From Tetmemena sp. SeJ-2015 (taxonomy: Eukaryota > Ciliophora > Spirotrichea > Sporadotrichida > Oxytrichidae), in the NCBI GenBank assembly GCA_027382625.1, contig JAJKFJ010022430.1, forward strand, positions 17,102 to 81,101: DNA of 64,000 nucleotides, read 5' to 3'. Made by a program: the position numbers and the translations under genes. This document shows positions 24,242-36,500 of this stretch, one piece after another; position 1 is the stretch's first letter, and the number at the start of each line of letters is the position of its first letter. A model generated the notes under the pieces. The model searched no databases. It saw nothing but the letters and a program-made list of their open reading frames with translations, and was not told the DNA's origin.

Positions 24242-27200
24242 ATGTCAGCCCAGGATCCCTAAGCAGAAAAAAGTAAGTTCGAGAATACGAGAGTGCGGTG
24301 TTAACTTTATTCATTATAGACTAGCTTGACTTGTATGAGATGAGTGCAAGATTCAACACCCTGCTTGTATTCGACTGCCCCTCAAAGGAGAACCAGTCCT
24401 ATTAAAACTTCTCGCAGTCCATCATATCAGGACTTGCAGATGTGCTTGTGTACTTAAAATCTTAAAAATAATTATATCTCTTGTGATATTCTTGGACACT
24501 GAGCTCCCAAACCAGTTTACCAAAGCTTTTCAAAGCCTGCAGAGATAGAACAGCACCCAAGCAACACCCGGTTAGATGCATAGGTAGCACAGCTATGGCT
24601 CCTCTGGCTAACACTCAAACAGCTAGGGAAACCTAGTTCAGCTGGAGAGAAGTGCAAGCTTGCACTAACATCAAATGGGCTCATCCTCGAACTTGCTTCA
24701 ACTAGGTTAGAATGGGGTGCCCTCGAACATCATCTCAACCTATGATAGCAGCTTGGTCTGGCTGCTGATAGGTATCTACAGCTCACACAGCAACAAGAAA
24801 GCTTATATCTTCACAGACTAAGTTGACTTCTTCAAGAGCAAGCTTTACTGCAGGGCTGAGGAGAGAAGACTCAGGTCAAATATCACCTCATTAATTCCTC
24901 CACATTCACTCTCATTTGATTATATCACTATCTCAGAATGCTCTGAGGTAACCACTTTTAACTTGCAAGATGCTCAGAATCCCTGGCTCTCATTTGACAA
25001 CGCAGAGGTTCTATCAGCCTTCGAGAGGGAGCAACTGCGACTGATTCTCAAGAAGTTCATCAAGTAAGTTGTGTCCTCTAAGCACCCCCATAACCTAGAG
25101 AAGCTGCTAGCCCTTGCAGCTAATCTAGTAAAAGCACACACTAACGCAATCCAGAAGAGTGAGAAGTACAGACTGCACTCTGACCTGGCTTTCCACTTCG
25201 TGCGTAGCTTATTCTTGGAGAACGTGCTAGAGAACGAGATAGTGCTCTAAGGGATACTCACCAACAAAGTGTGCTCTCTCCAGGACATGGAAAACTTCGG
25301 GGGCCTTTCCTCGACAGTAAAATTTTATAATGAATAAAGGTTAGAAAAAAATATGTTTATAGGGTAATTTTTGCTCCTAAATCTTATTCTTCCAGTTATA
25401 GAGGTGCATTCGAACATCTAAGGCTTCAAATTTTAATCCTGATTCAGCCAGTTAGAGGTCAGATTTACAGAAATAAAATCTATATTTTAAGTTATTTTTT
25501 AGCTATTGTAAATAAATTTAAAGTGCAATTTTGAAAAAGAGAAACAATTTTAGAATACATAACATGATTTAGCTATAAGCCCAATGAAGGTATAGATGTA
25601 AAATTTTAGCATTAGACCCTTAATCATTAATTAAATCTTGTTTATATAAAATTGTTTCTCTTTTTTGCACTTTAAATTTATTTACAATAGCTAAAAAATA
25701 ACTTAAAATATAGATTTTATTTCTGTAAATCTGACCTCTAACTGGCTGAATCAGGATTAAAATTTGAAGCCTTAGATGTTCGAATGCACCTCTATAACTG
25801 GAAGAATAAGATTTAGGAGCAAAAATTACCCTATAAACATATTTTTTTCTAACCTTTATTCATTATAAAATTTTACTGTCGAGGAAAGGCCCCCCCCAAA
25901 ACTTCACTACTATCAAGTACACAGACAAGTTCATGGGGCTTGCAAATAATCTATCCTTAAGTGTATTTAAGGGTTAATTGAGAAGATCAAGAAGAGCATA
26001 GAGGAGAAGAAGCAGCTCGCTCATTAACTGACAGTCAAGCATCAACAGCAGCAAGAGGCTGAGGAGAGACAGGGCAAGGATAAGGGTAAAGAAGAAGGGA
26101 AGGAGGCACCCGCTGAAATGGCTGAGGAGAAGGTAGTTTTTCAGGCAGTGACTACTCTCCTTGATTAGTACTTGGACCTCTTCCATAGAGGCAAGATTTT
26201 TGAGATTAAGAAGTTGCTCAAGCTAGTTTAACATCAGAGATAGATCGATATACATTTTAGTGAAGCAGATTCAGAACTATGTGGTAGGCTTCATAAAGAA
26301 GAACGAGACAGAGCAGTCGAAGAGTATCTATCTATGATGATTAAATCTATCTATATTCTTCGCTTCTTTTAGTACTGTGCAGGTAGAGATCTTGAAGAAA
26401 AGCACTAAGCTGATCACCATCAACTTGCTGCGAATCATCACGCAATAGGGACTGATCAAGCAGCAAGATGCACACCACATCTCCCACGAGGCAGACAGGG
26501 TTAAGGAGCTACAGACTCAGCAACAGTTCTTCCACAAGAACTTGAAAGAGAGTGAGCTGCTCTTCAATCACCAACAGGCAGAGACTATCTTTGAGCAGCC
26601 AAGTCTAGTCTTCAAGCAGAGCAACTTATTTTATATAGAACGCAGGTGATAGAGAAGAGCAGAAGAAAGAGGGTGCTCCATCCACCTCTCAAGCAGATAT
26701 GATATATGTGCACTCTCTCTAACTTACATTGTGAGATGGAGGGAAGAAGGATGTGATAGACATGATAATTGAGAAGCTGACTCAGTAGATGAAAATCAGC
26801 AAGCACTATCCTAAAGGGTTGAGGGAGCTCGAGCAGAAGATCAAGAAGCACATCATCAAGAAGGGAGAGGTCTTTGCGCAGCAGCCAACCACCACTCAGC
26901 AAATAGCAGCACCTGCCAACTCAAACGCAGGAGCCACTCATAGCAAAGGCTTAAGTGCTACTCAAACTCAATCACAAGGCCAGGGCCAATAGAGCATCTA
27001 TGTAGGCATCTTAGATGAGGAGAAGACTGTGCTCATGGTCATGAAGAGAATGATCATTATGCTATTGCTTGAAAAGCATCCTTTTATTATTCTTAGAATG
27101 AACGAGAGAGGGATGTTCACTCAGAAGTTGAGGACTGGGGAGTCGAAGGAGCATGCGAAGGACCCACGCATCAGAAACATAGACATCATAGAGCAGTACC

Positions 27201-27412
27201 GCAGAGAGAAGAAGGATGACATAGCTATAGTCTTTGAGAGCTCCATCATCTAGCCCACTAGCACTCTCCAGCAACTACAGCAGCACAGCTCTGCCAATAA
27301 CATGTCAGCGGGCAAACTTCTGCCCACTGGCTCAACTGGCTAGCAGCACTCCTCTTTTAACCAGGCAGGCTTAACGCAGCCTCATGGCTAGCCACCTTAC
27401 CATCAGATGTGA
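24242..27412 (+). CDS. hypothetical helical protein, interrupted by a palindromic element
   Basis: Plus-strand gene, ATG 24242-24244 and TGA 27410-27412, starting 95 bp after its neighbour. The first intron is GTAAGTTCG...CATTATAG (about 24271-24323). Exon 3 (about 24490-25298) encodes a Gln/Ser-rich linker, then a helical region (AEVLSAFEREQLRLILKKF, HNLEKLLALAANLVKAH). At 25298 the exon is cut by a 599-bp inverted-repeat element and resumes at 25898 or 25906. Without the element and one copy of its 8-bp duplication the frame runs straight through (DMENF then TTIKYTDKF). Further helical exons follow, with a charged EEGKEAPAEMAEEK stretch and a Gln-rich tail. With the element retained, the ORF adds about 45 codons and stops at a TGA within the left arm. 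Function not recognised. Confidence 0.55.
25291..25298. repeat. target-site duplication, left copy (element 1)
   Basis: AAAACTTC, identical to 25898-25905 on the far side of the palindromic element. It is in frame within the coding sequence (GAA AAC TTC). Confidence 0.85.
25299..25897. mobile_element. palindromic MITE/IES-like element with 8-bp target duplication
   Basis: A 599-bp non-coding element made almost entirely of two inverted arms, 25299-25551 and 25647-25897. The arms are near-identical over about 250 bp, differing by a 5-6 bp indel and in terminal G-run length (5 G on the left, 8 C on the right). A unique spacer of about 95 bp separates them. Outer ends read GGGGGCCTTTCCTCGACAG. 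Perfect 8-bp direct repeats AAAACTTC flank it (25291-25298 and 25898-25905). No transposase ORF is present. An 8-bp duplication is typical of hAT, P and Merlin-type cut-and-paste transposons; the TIR does not let me choose. Because excision restores the host frame exactly, this is either a germline element removed during macronuclear development or a recent insertion. Confidence 0.85.
25898..25905. repeat. target-site duplication, right copy (element 1)
   Basis: AAAACTTC, the second copy. Joining this copy to 25290 gives the uninterrupted exon. Confidence 0.85.
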
Positions 27413-27598
27413 GAGCAACTAAAGTGGAATTAGGAAAATCATCTTGAATATATAGTTTGACCTTGATTTATTGAATTTGATAGTGAATAATTGCTTGTGA
27501 TAAATTTATGAATGGAATTAAAAGATCATTTAGAAATTAATCCGAAATATTTGACTTTAAAATTATAGTGACTAGAAAAAGCTTATGCGCTAAGTTCC

Positions 27599-30500
27599 TC
27601 AGTAAATGAGTCCCATCTCTTTGTACATCTTGAGGAGTTCATCTTGCTTAGACTCGATGTGGTTGATGCCACTCATAATGATTTCCATTTCAGAGATATT
27701 GAATGGCTTATACTCATCTGTGAATATGCTATTCAGAGAGTCCTACACCATCTGCTGTGAATTAGCTTACAGATTCTCCTTATCGCCGCCCTTGACTTCC
27801 TTCTTTTTCTTCGTGGGGTCAACTGTAGGTTTAGCTCTGCTGCCTGGTATAAGTGAGTTCTTTATGAGCAGCTCTCTGTTTCTGAAGAGGTCTGAGTCTA
27901 GAGGAGTGGATCTAGTGGGGTAGACATGGTCGAACTGGAATTCAGAGCTGTAGATTATTGAGTATACCTTGATCATGAATTCCTCCATCCTTCGCATGGC
28001 AAGGGCCATATCAATCCCACTACCTGCTAAAGTGTCCTTGCCAGAGGTGCCCATAGCAGCAAGCTTAGCTGACATTTCCTAGTCCCAGCAATCACCAAGG
28101 ATCAGATTGACATCTGGGTTGTTGTAGATCTTGCGGAACTGAGCGATCACAAAGTTTCCTTGAGGGGCTGTCATAGTCTGCTGATATTTCATGAGCTTCT
28201 TCAAGCAGTAGAGTCGGAAGGCAGCCACAAAGCTTAGCAGCCTCTTGCTTACTAGACAGTTTTGAGGTAGCATGCACACGAAGACTTGGCTCTGCTCTGA
28301 GAATTTGGAGTAGGGCTTGACTGTGAGCGCCATTTGAGGCTCATCTACATTTGCAGCCAGCTTCTTTAAGAAAGTGAAGCCCTTTTTCTCTTGGTGGAGT
28401 TCAGACTGCTCAATCTTCACCTCCGATTGTGGATTTCCACCCTTCAAAGTTACTTTGTGCTTTGCTGCCTTGTCTAATTGAGCAATGGGGATAGAGCCCC
28501 AAGCACAGGTTACTTGCTGTAATGAGTCTGAGTTTTAGAGTGTGTGGTACACCAGCTCAAATAGCAAGTGCACATCTCTAGGCACCTTCTCAAACTTAGG
28601 CAGGTCTACTCTTAGAACGAAGAAATTTAAAACACTATCACTCTATCATTATATTAAAGTTCTTGGCTTGGTTCAAATTTTCATAAGTGTTAAAGAGCCA
28701 CTTGCCTTCACCCTCTGCCCTTACTTACGCCTGAACTATGAAGCTGTTTGAAAGATACTCACTAGTCTTATTGTCGTAGAGGATTGCTCTGACTTCCCTG
28801 TGTGTGATCTTAGACCAGTCGAATTCCTCCTTCTTAGGTAATGGCACACCTGATAGCTCGTCTAACTAAATCTCACAGCTGAGGTAGGGCTCCCACACTT
28901 GAGTGAACTGCTTCTACCCAGCCCAAGTTGTTGCTTTATTTATCTGATCAAGTTATATAGAGAGGAGAAAACATGTGAATGCTATTATTCTCAGTTTCTG
29001 TAGATCCTTGTAGACCATGGACTTAGAGTCGTACTCTGGGTATAGACCATGGGAGGGCGTGTTGAGGCCTCTCCTCTCGAACTGCTCAGTGGTGAAGGAG
29101 GGTAAGAAACTGGAGGGGAGGTTCTTGAAGCAGTTGTAGAAGTCGATGGCGCCCAGCTTGCGAGCGTACCTGATGCGCATGATGTTGGTCTTGGTCTGGG
29201 GATTCTAGATCTTGATCTGGTCTGCTATCGACAAGAAGGCGATGAATTCGTCTATATCCAGGTTCTGATTGGCGTCCACATCCATCTCCTTTATCAGCTC
29301 CTCCAGCTGCACATCTGTCAAGTCCAGGTTCAGCTTCAACAAGGCCGTCTTCAACTCAGCCTTCGACAGGTAGTTGGAGTGGTCTGCGTCGCACTCCTTG
29401 AAGAGCCTCCTGAGTTCATCCATGTTCTGCTCGTAGGAGAGCATCTCCTCCTTGAACTTGGGGAGCATGATGCTCCTAAACTCCTGCCGGTCAATACCCT
29501 TGGAGTTGTCTCTGTCTGCCACTCGCATGATCTCCTTCGCCTCTGTCATGCTGATTGCCTGGTTGAAAGACCAATTATAAAATAAGTCTATCTACTTTTT
29601 ATTAAGAGCGGAAGGCTTTGACCAGTTCCTTCTAGGGAGATCTTGCCCATCACCGTCCTTATCGAAGAAGCTGAAGAGGGAGTCGATCTGGTTTTTGCAT
29701 CTCCTTCTACAGGTCCAGGTCGAAGCCATTCAGCTTGTCAGCATGGCTCTGCTGGATGCCCTCTATGCACAGGCATATCTCGTTCACTGAAAGCACGCCG
29801 TCCTTATTCATGTCCAAAGCATCATACAGCAGCTCCAGCTCAGACAGACTCAGTTTTTTGATAGCCATGTCCGAGGAAAAGTAGGTCACAAACTCAGACC
29901 TCTCCACCAACTGGTTCTTGTTCTTGTCCATTGAAAATTAATTAATTGAGTATATTGAAGTAAGCAGTTGCATAGTAGAGATGCCGTTCTTCTTGAGATG
30001 TTCGTTTATCTTAGACAGCACCTGCTTCACTTTGTTATTGAAGAGACTGAGCTGCTTGGAAACTGGGATGGCATCTGCCTACCCACTTCTGTTCATCTAG
30101 TTGTTGCCAGCATTCATCCTTATCTCAAAATATGAGTAGCAAGATGAGAGAGTATCTTCCCTTGAGGTTCTTAAGATGCTGTTGTCCATAGCTGGGGATG
30201 ACTTTCCTGATCTGGGTGAGAAGTTTCTCCACTGAGATGACTTGAGGCTCTCCGTCCATGGCCAGGTAGACGGCCAGATGAGGAAGCTCCTTTGGATTGT
30301 TAGGTATGAACTTGATACTCAGGAGCAGTTATTGGAACTGCTGCAGGCTTAGCTTCTTTGCCTCTGGGTTGAAGTACTTGAAGATGTCTATGTTGTTATT
30401 GCAGATGAAGTAAGTCAATTCTGTCACGATGTAGGGCATCGCCTCAGTGTTTGCACTTGCGATTGCACTCTCTCCTTTCAAAGCACGAGTTAGTACTCCT

Positions 30501-33500
30501 CTCTCAACTTTTTCCTTGCGTCCAGCAAGTGCATCGAACAAGCTTCTTTGCTCTGTGGCAGTGAACTTCTTGATGTCTAGCTGCAGAGTCTAATCGATCA
30601 AGTTCTTGAAATCGTCGAATGACAGGAAATCTGAATAAGCGGGTGGGGAGAGTAACACTTCCACTTTCAAATCCTTGGCTTGGATCTAGCTCTGCAGATC
30701 TGAGAGAAGTTGCGAAATGACTTCTGAGACTCCAAAGTGTTAAACGAACTTTCTGAAATCAACGCTTGCAGTGTTGGAGCTTCTGAAGTATTGGAAGCAC
30801 TTTTAGAGGAAGTCCATGTCTGCAGAAGTAAGACTCATACCACAAATATTGTATGTATGGTTTGAGTTAGTACCAGCTCTTCTAAATATTGAAACGAATT
30901 CTTAGTCCCTAAGTTAGTAGTTGCCCTTGCTGATTTGATATACGATATTTGCGATGGTCTAGTACTTGAGCTCCAACTAGTCTTTAAATCCTACTCCCAT
31001 TATCAAGTTCTGCTCATTGATGCTTCCCTGATTCCTAATAGGAGCCTAGTTCTGATTATTAGGTTACTGAGTATTTGCCCCTTATGTGAAGGAAGTTATG
31101 AATCCTTGTAGTTCATACTTAGATTAGATCTGCTGCATCTGAGCTCTACCGAATAGCATATCGATCATCATTAGATAAAGGAAAGAATTTATGCTAAGAT
31201 AGTTGTAGGACTCAAGAAGAGGATCGAAAGCTAAGGGTTCGAGTATGAAGCCCATTTGTCTCTTATTGAGGGGCATCTTACACGCCTTGAAGGCCTCTTA
31301 AATCTGTGAGTCAGAGAGCATACCAGTTTTATTCCTGTCTCTCTTCACTAACTCCTCACACATCAAATCAACAATCCCCTGCTTCTTGCAAAAGCCTTCC
31401 ATCTTGGAGTATATCTACTTAGACTCCTCAGAGATTTCCTAAGTGCGCTTCATCTCTACAGCCTACTCGTTCTTGGGTTACTTGAAAGCATCAAATCCGG
31501 CCTTGAGACCAAACTTCTCTATCTTGCTGAAGTCGGCGAAGAACTTGTCATACTCTATCATGTCTTGATCTATGTTTAGTCCAATCCTGTTGGTCTTGTA
31601 GCGCTTTGCCAAGAGCTAGTAATCCACTGTCTTGAGTGCTCGCACCCCCAGTTTCTCCTTAATGCCGAATATGAAGTCTGCGAAGTTCACTAGCTTAGTC
31701 TTCTACTCGTCGAACTGCGAGAAGATAGTGTACACTGTCTAAGTGTAGTTCTGCTTCTTGGCCTCTGAATATATCTTCTCCAGGATCTACTGATACATCT
31801 AAGCCAAGGTTTCTATAAAGAGTTAGTCTATAATAGGGTTAACTTACTCTGAGCAAGTCTCTTGAGGGTATTTGAGAGCTGCACAACGCCCACTCTACCG
31901 TACTCGTTCTTAGGTGCTCCAATTGCTACTTCACCAGTCTCCACGTGCTTAAAGAAGTTGCTGAAGTCTTCCTCCTCGTGGTTGAAGCCGATCTGAATGT
32001 CGTCCATCGATCTGCGGAACTCGTCATACTGAGTCACTCCCTTATAAGTCGAATACTTGTTGAACTATCAAAGATAAATATGGTAACGTGCATTAACTAT
32101 TATTGAAGAGCTCCTCTGGAGATTTGTAGCCCTTGATTATAAGACCCTTGGTGATATCTTCTGCGAGTTCAATTGCCCAAATTAGTGAGGGCTTGATGCC
32201 CATGTTGCAGTACTCCATATCGTGAATGAACTCTACAAAGTCTAGCCTCGTTGGGTCGTAGTCTGACTTGTATCTCGGCAGGAGAGTTAGCAACTGATCC
32301 TCTGCTAGTGGGATCTTAAGTTGATCTACCAGGATAGCTGACATCTCTAAAATTAAGATAAACTTACTATATAATCTCTTTCATGGTGCAGGTGTTATCC
32401 CTCCTAGGGTTGTAAAAGATAATCTTCATTTAACTACTACTCTTTATTTAAGATGAAGAGCTCCCTCAGTTTTGAAAGCATGTTCTGCTGCTTTAGAGAA
32501 GCATAGACTGACTCAATTATTGTAGCCTGATAGTCGTCAACTATCTTGGTTGCGTTCATGAGTACAGCCTCATCTAGATCTTAGATCCTTACTGACTTCT
32601 GATATCTGCTACCATGAGCTGCTAAGTCAATCGCATCGAACAACTCACTCACTCTCCTCTCGTCAGCCCATTTCAGATTAAGAGTGGCAAGAGCTTGCTT
32701 GAAGTCATTCTTCTCCAGGATGAGGTTGCCCTAGCTTGGGCGACTGAACTTCTTGAAGAAGGCCTCTACTGAGACTCCTCTAATGAAAGACTGGATCATG
32801 ATGTCGTTGAACATGAAATCAGGTTGTTGAGATATTCTTAGTGCGCTCGTGTTCGCTACGCTATTTTGAGTAGCCACTGTATTTTTCTTGCTCTTCGCAG
32901 GTGCGTCAGGCTGTCTCTGCTGCTCTTTGATCTTCAACTCCATCTCATTTTACTCCCTTTCCCTCTGTGCTTGCTATTCACTGTCCTACTTCTGTTTCAT
33001 GACATCGATAGCTGTCATGCATATCTTGATCTTCCCCTGTGAATTTTGCTCTATCCTCTGTAAGTCACCTATGAAGTAGCGGTACTCGATGTTGATACTA
33101 GACTCTGCGGGAGCATATCGCTGAGTGAGCAGTTTCTTCTTGTTTTCAGTCAACACACTTCCCAAGTTCAAGTAGTTCTCCAAGAAGCTTCCACTGAAAT
33201 CAATCTCTAAATAGAGGATAATCATCATGCTTAGTCTTTAAAATCAGTCTTGTAGATGAAGCCAGTCTTGGTGTTATCGAAGATGTGGATCTGATCTAGC
33301 ACGGGTGTCATGTTCTTAGCCAAGATATTGGCGATGTCGGTGAGGATGACATCTTAGAGTTGGGATTTGGTGAGAGCGCAGTCCTTGCTTGTGATCTGCT
33401 GCAGCTGCTCAATCAGAACAACTTATGACTGGTAGCCCAAGTACACCTCTTAGCGATTCAGCAAGTGAGTGAAGTAGGTTGCATGGAAACTTGGGTCAAT

Positions 33501-36500
33501 CAATAAATTGATTTACATTATGAGTCTCCCATCCTGATGTCGAGGTGCTCGATACCAGTTTGGAATTCCTTGACAGTTAGACTTCCCTTGACTGTGCCTC
33601 CATACCTAGCGAACCACTCAGCCGCATCTTAGTTTCTGACCAGCAGGCCACACATGATGTCTTGGATGAGAGGCATGAATGTGTTCTGAGCTTCTAGTTC
33701 TAGCTGCACCTTCTTCTTGCTTGACTTGGGCGACATGTCGATGTGGTCCACTATGCGTTCATTAACGAGAGTGTTGAGTACTGACTTTAGGTGCACCTTG
33801 TAGTTCTCGTTGCCTATCATTGAGTTCAAGTCGTCCCTTACTCGTACTATGTCTATCATGCGATACTAAAATATACAAGGTGAGTTTATCTCTCTTTATT
33901 GATCATGCTAGGCTGGGAGGTCTTCTTGTAGATGTTGAGCAGGTCCTGGATGTCCTGCTCGCCAAGTCCAAGCTGCAGGCTGTCCATCACTCTGTAGAAT
34001 ATCTCTTTCTCAATAAGGTTCTGCTGCTTGAGATCGTTGTCTGCGAGGAGGGAGCCGAAGTTCTTGAGTTTTCTGGTTTCGATGCAGGTAGCGACGTGCT
34101 TGAGGATCTCGTTAGGGTTGGGGAAGTTCTTCTTGCCCTTCTTGATGTTAGACTCCTTCTCAGTGCTCCTGAAGTCTTCGATGAACTCCAGATAGGAGTA
34201 CATAGCACATATGTTCTATATTATTGAGTACTTGCCTTGCTTGTCAGGCTGGTAGAAGTTTTGGAGCAGCTCATTGACCTTGTCCAAGGGGACTTTCACC
34301 TCAAGGAAGAGGAATACCTAGCTGAACTCCTCTGCAGTCAGCTGATGCAGTTGGAACTTCTCTATCTCTGGAATTAAGAAAATGCCCACTTATAAGATTG
34401 GAATGGCCTTGAAGAAGGCTTGCTCTATCTTGAGGCCCTTGAGGGAGATCTACTTGCGGATGTCGTTCATGATCTGCATCTTCTGATCAAACTTTAACAT
34501 CTTCTCGTTCAGATCCACTATCAAGAGCTGAGTGTTCATGTATGCTCCCTCCTGGTACTTCCGCACTAAGTCCTCAAGGTGCTGGGGAGTGAAATCCTTC
34601 TCTAAGTGAAGTGGATCCTTACGAAGGGCTTCCTTGAATCTGTCTATTGTTGAGGAGGGGTAGTCAAAGTGCTAGTCCAAACGGAAGCCAGTGATCTTTC
34701 TCTCGCTTGCTGTCTTCACTATCTGCCACTGGATACGGTCTATGTAAACCCTTGTTTATTAAATTGTCATAATGATTTCTATTAACTTGGTTTAGTAAGG
34801 TATGTGGGCTGCGTCATCTTTGTCCTGGATGTTGAAGTACTTGTTGAACAGCTGGTTCAGCAGAGAGAATGAAACGAACTTGGATACTTGCTCACTCTGG
34901 CCCTTCGCTCCTGCCTGCACCTAAAAAAATGAAACCTTATATCATATTATCCCTTGTTGTACTCTATGATGGTGATCTCGAGGATGAGTTTATGGATGGA
35001 GGACTCAGGGATTTGAGTTCGAGTCTCCTATGCGATGGCGTTCATCTGTCTCGTGAACTGGTACTGATTAATCTGATCATCTCCACCCACCTTAGTTTTG
35101 TTGAAGAGCTCTCTGAGTGTCTACCCTTTTAAGTCTAGGTAGCGCTTGATGGCTTGAAGAACCTGTGGTAGGTTCACTAAGTTCTGGCCCTGGCTACGAA
35201 GTCTTAGATCTTCAGTAAGCTCTCTATAGTCTCTCTCAATATCATGGAACTTCACATAGCCTGCCTGTTCAGGATCATACTCAAAACTAATCTATTACAG
35301 GTATTTAACTCCTCCATGAGATATTGGATATCTGCCTCGTCAGCTGTCACACCTCTCTGGGCAAGCATCTTCTTGAGCTCATCAGGCTTTATTCGTTCTT
35401 ACTAGAAGAGAGTGTAGAGGTTGCTCTCGCCCTTGAACTCCAGTGATTCAAAGTAGGCGCGGAAGACCTTGTTGATGAGTGCTAATTTATTGAACTCATC
35501 TTGCAGCTTCTTCATGAAGTCCTGCCAGAACACGAATCCCTAGAGCTAAGCCTGGTTCTTCATGAAATCGCGAGCCACCAAGTCTATCAAGTCCTGGGGA
35601 ATCGAAGGGCAGTATCAATAAATACATCCCTATGAATATCGGTTGATGATAGTCTTGAAGCCTTTGATTGAAATGTATCCACATAGATAGATGATATAAT
35701 AGGGAGGGTATTTAATCCAAGCAGCTGAATATCTTGCTCTCTCAGATCTCTTTCTAGCTTATCTTTCTGCTGAGAGAAGATAGTCTTTGAGTCTGATTGC
35801 CTGGTGGTGATCTGCTTAAGTAGTGATCTGTAGAACAGCCTTCTATTAATGAACTTCTGTACTCCCTTGCCCTGCCCATGTACTCCAGCCATGCGCTTCA
35901 TCATCAAGTCCTTGGAGTCTCCTTTCTCATAGCCCACTTGATCTGCAAACTTCTAGAAATCGATGGATGAGCCTGCATCAAGCAATTGAGCTATGAACAT
36001 CTGCTCAGTCATCATGCTCTACAGCTCTTGCACTCCAACCATCTACTTGAGGGTGTTGATGAATTCCTGAGTTTCGATATCCACGTTCTTATCGTTGGGC
36101 ACTCTCAGGAAGTTCTCATCGAAGAATATTCTTGAGATAGACTAGTACTTCTTCAGCTGAGCATACTTGCGCACCTTGTCATAGATGGAGTGCATCTTGT
36201 GGCCATCTGGGATGCGTTTAGTGTTTGCATACTCGTAGAACTTGTCAATGAGTTGCTGAGGGTCGAGCCTCTGAGTCTTGTGTGGATCTAGCAAAGAGAA
36301 TATGGAGCTCAGGTGTTCGATTGTTACTGTTGAGAAACCCAGTCTTTGTAAGGCAGACTTGAGCTCATTCTTGTCCAGATAGCCATCGTCTTCATCGCTG
36401 TCCATGAACAACTCCACCAAGTTAACTTCGTTTCTTTAAATTCGTATATTCTATAAATTAATACTCTTGTAATGAAGCGCTTTATCTGTTCAAACACTTC

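Noticed and set aside
25299..25897. Palindrome as a library or assembly inversion artefact
   Set aside because: The exact 8-bp direct repeats, the unique spacer and restoration of the reading frame on excision are not expected from an artefactual inversion.
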